In this document: piece after piece, positions 61,923 to 64,000 of the stretch
Numbering within the stretch: position 1 is the first letter of the stretch
How the letters are laid out: every line of letters begins with the position of its first letter
From: Heterodera schachtii
Lineage: Eukaryota; Nematoda; Chromadorea; Rhabditida; Heteroderidae
Assembly (NCBI GenBank): GCA_023374025.1
Contig: SIJG01000084.1
Coordinates: forward strand, 170,919-234,918
DNA length: 64,000 nt
Reading direction: 5' to 3'
Program-made: the position numbers and the translations under genes
The notes under the pieces: generated by a model
The model's database searches: none
What the model was told of the DNA's origin: nothing
Seen by the model: only the letters and a program-made list of their open reading frames with translations

Positions 61923-63780
61923 TTTGGGGAAAAGTCTCTCCATTGAATATCGTCCATTGATGAATCTGTTTTTTTATTAATTTTTCTTTGTTTTACTTTT
62001 TTTGATTTTGATAAAACTGCTGATATATGAATTAATTGTTGGAGCTGCTTTAGTTCAGACTCTCATTTTTGAGTACCGAATTTCAATGAAAAACATTTTA
62101 GTCATAATATGGCTCGGATTTATAGTTGCTAAAAACTGCCAAAATAATTAGTTTTTAATTTCTAAAAAAACCCCAAAATAGTTGCTAAAAATAGGTAAAT
62201 AGTTGCTAAAAAGTTCCGAATTTAGGGGTGTAAAATCGAAATTTTTCTTCAAAAAGCAAAAATATTTTGCCAAATCATTAAATATTAAATAATTTTCAAA
62301 ATCAAAAATTCTCGTCAAGAAAATAAACAAATAAATTTTGGAGGTGAATTTTTTGAGAAATTTTTCATTTATCAGAGGTGCATTTTTGAAAATTTTCGGG
62401 TCGATTCTTAGGGGTGTATTTTGAAAAAAATTTTTGAGTCGATTCTTAGGGGTGTATTTTTCGTTTTTATTGCATTTTTGTTAACAATTTTTGGGCAAAA
62501 CGCCAAAATAGTTGAAAATAGTTTTTTTCAAAATTTTTATAGTTTTTTAGTTGCTAAAAATAAAAAACTAGAAAATAGTTGCTAATAACTCGAAAAGTAA
62601 AAAATTTCACAAAAATTCTTCCCCAATTTTTTTCTTGCTCAATATTTGCTAAGAAAATATTTTGCAACTGCAATCAGTGAATAAAATTGTTTGCCTTAAT
62701 TTTAAATTATTTTCAAATTAAAAACAGCTATTTAAAAAATTAACCCCTAAATTTGGAAGTTTTTCGCCACTATTATTGTCACTATTTTGGCATTTTTTTG
62801 TCACTATTTAGTTAATTATTTGGGGATTTTTTATCACTAAAAATCCGGGCCCTAATTATGACTAGTGAAAATGAAAGAAAACAAATTGAGACGGACCTAT
62901 AATCGATACCAAAAATTCAATAATTTATTTCAATTATTGTAATGTCCTCTTTTCACCCCTATTTGTTAGGCAAAATGTTTTGGTCCTCAGAGGATGTGAA
63001 TGGCATAGTTCAAGCAGTTTTGGAGCTTATTGAATTTGTCGAGGTTAAGTCAAAAAGAGGCGCTTCATTATTTTTAGCCGAAATTTGAATTCTATTTAAA
63101 ATATATATTTAATTTTATTGTCGAAATGTCCGGGAGCCTCAATGTAAATCCAAGAAACAGCCAACAAAAAAGAAGAAGTTAATTTTCATTTTTTAACGGG
63201 ACAAGAATTTAGGAATTATTAGGAATTAACCGGGCTTTTGAATGGAGGAAATTTAAGAATTCGATAGGTGAGGACCAAGAGCGTAGGCAGGGGCGGTTGA
63301 GGGGGCTAAAGCAAATCCAAAAAAGTAGAAATTTTCAGCTTATTTTTTTCAATTTTAAGCAATTTTTCTTAACAAATAGCATTGAACTTCTCAAAAATTT
63401 TCCAGGCGATACGCCTAACGGTGCCGCCGGACTCCCATTTTATCATATTTTTGAAAAATGGAGACCAAAATGGCAAAAAAAAAGAAATTTTTCGGCTAAA
63501 GACTAAAAATTTTGTAAAATTCACCCCCCTAATTCGGGATTTCAAAAAATTGTTGAATTCATATTTGCTTGATGGGCCAAATGATTTCTTTTACCTTGCC
63601 ATCATTGTTAATTAAGTTTTATATCGCTTTAAGAGACTCGGGGTCGGGGTTAAATAAACACCCCTAAGAATGGCATTTTCGTGGGAGAAAATGCAAAAAA
63701 ATTAGACGAAATTTGAATTTTTTTTTCTACCATTTTGCCAAATTTTTATTAAATAAAGTATTTTGCTCATGTTTATACAT
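61923..63780. repeat. Gene-free repeat region
   Basis: 62110-62840 is built from TAGTTGCTAAAA and AGTTTTTAGTTGC words shared with 46994-47650. A GC core (GCCTAACGGTGCCGCCGGAC) lies near 63413. 62850-63300 and 63440-63780 are AT-rich without an exon I can support; the open frames at 63297-63615 show no domain. Confidence 0.5.
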
Positions 63781-63784
63781 TTGT

Positions 63785-63850
63785 AATTTGGTGTATTGGT
63801 TAGTGCATCACACTGACATTACTTTCTGTCATGAGTTCGATACCGGTTGA
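63785..63850 (+). repeat. tRNA-like sequence, SINE candidate
   Basis: TGGTTAGTGCATCA resembles an A box and GAGTTCGATACCGG a B box, about 37 bases apart. A 5-bp stem TGACA/TGTCA sits between them with an 8-base loop, so it is not a normal tRNA anticodon arm. The T-arm does not pair. An AT-rich tail follows. It is best read as a tRNA-derived repeat head. Confidence 0.35.
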
Positions 63851-64000
63851 ATTTTTCTTCCTTATTCAATTTTTTTTGTGATAAAGGTTTTTTAAACAAA
63901 AATATTCATAAAAATCGACCATTCTTGACATAATTTGTTAACAAATCAAACCAAAATTTTCAAAAAACTTTCTTTTAGTTGAAATTTAAAATTCATTCAA

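Noticed and set aside
63297..63615. Overlapping plus-strand frames
   Set aside because: They span a GC core repeat and AT-rich DNA, with no domain or splice signals.
1..64000. CRISPR arrays, rRNA, intact tRNA, bacterial operons
   Set aside because: No array with unique spacers and no rRNA or well-folded tRNA was seen. Gene structure is that of a eukaryote with short introns.

Overview
The window looks like nuclear DNA of a plant-parasitic cyst nematode (Heteroderidae, Globodera/Heterodera-like). This is an inference from AT-rich DNA with introns mostly of 40-100 bases, T-rich splice acceptors, and a tandem family of BTB-BACK-MATH genes. It also rests on an F-box gene of a type I associate with cyst nematodes, a nematode astacin, GC-AG introns and a dense load of transposons. 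No bacterial-type operon, CRISPR array or rRNA was seen.

Layout. 1-2.4 kb: nested foldback elements. 2.4-4.4 kb (+): broken BTB gene A, cut off by a LINE (4.4-8.3 kb, - strand) that ends in a 17-bp tandem array. 8.6-17.4 kb (-): repeat R with a second LINE inside it, then broken gene B, whose intron holds a 2.3-kb insert. 19.5-22.0 kb (+): gene C, 11 exons, 603 codons in frame. 22.8-24.6 kb: duplicated MATH-exon scraps. 27.3-30.5 kb (+): gene E, 11 exons, 581 codons in frame. 31.5-33.3 kb (+): decayed astacin protease. 34.2-35.6 kb (+): two-exon gene for a 116-residue secreted Cys-rich protein, with a hAT-like MITE in its intron. 35.8-38.7 kb: repeats. 38.8-40.0 kb (-): four-exon F-box-type gene, 329 codons. 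41.7-44.4 kb (+): gene F, frameshifted. 45.1-50.9 kb: MATH gene ends and repeat R, present twice, around an intronless TBP-like gene (49.0-49.5 kb) and an Argonaute PAZ scrap. 51.9-53.7 kb (-): gene H, a copy of the 3' half of B. 53.9-55.4 kb: large foldback hAT-like element. 55.9-61.9 kb (+): gene I, frameshifted and split by a very young gag-only LTR retrotransposon. 62-64 kb: repeats and a tRNA-like SINE candidate.

How the genes relate. The BTB-BACK-MATH-MATH loci share exon boundaries and phases, so they arose by local duplication. By family analogy they are candidate CUL3 ubiquitin-ligase adaptors, and the F-box gene would serve SCF ligases. Only C and E keep full reading frames. The family carries a conserved GC-AG first intron, and four of six copies have CG instead of AG before exon 6. 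Several foldback elements with hAT-like ends share one GC-rich core but have different terminal word arrays. Three insertions (34.7, 44.7 and 0.5 kb) have exact 8-bp target duplications.
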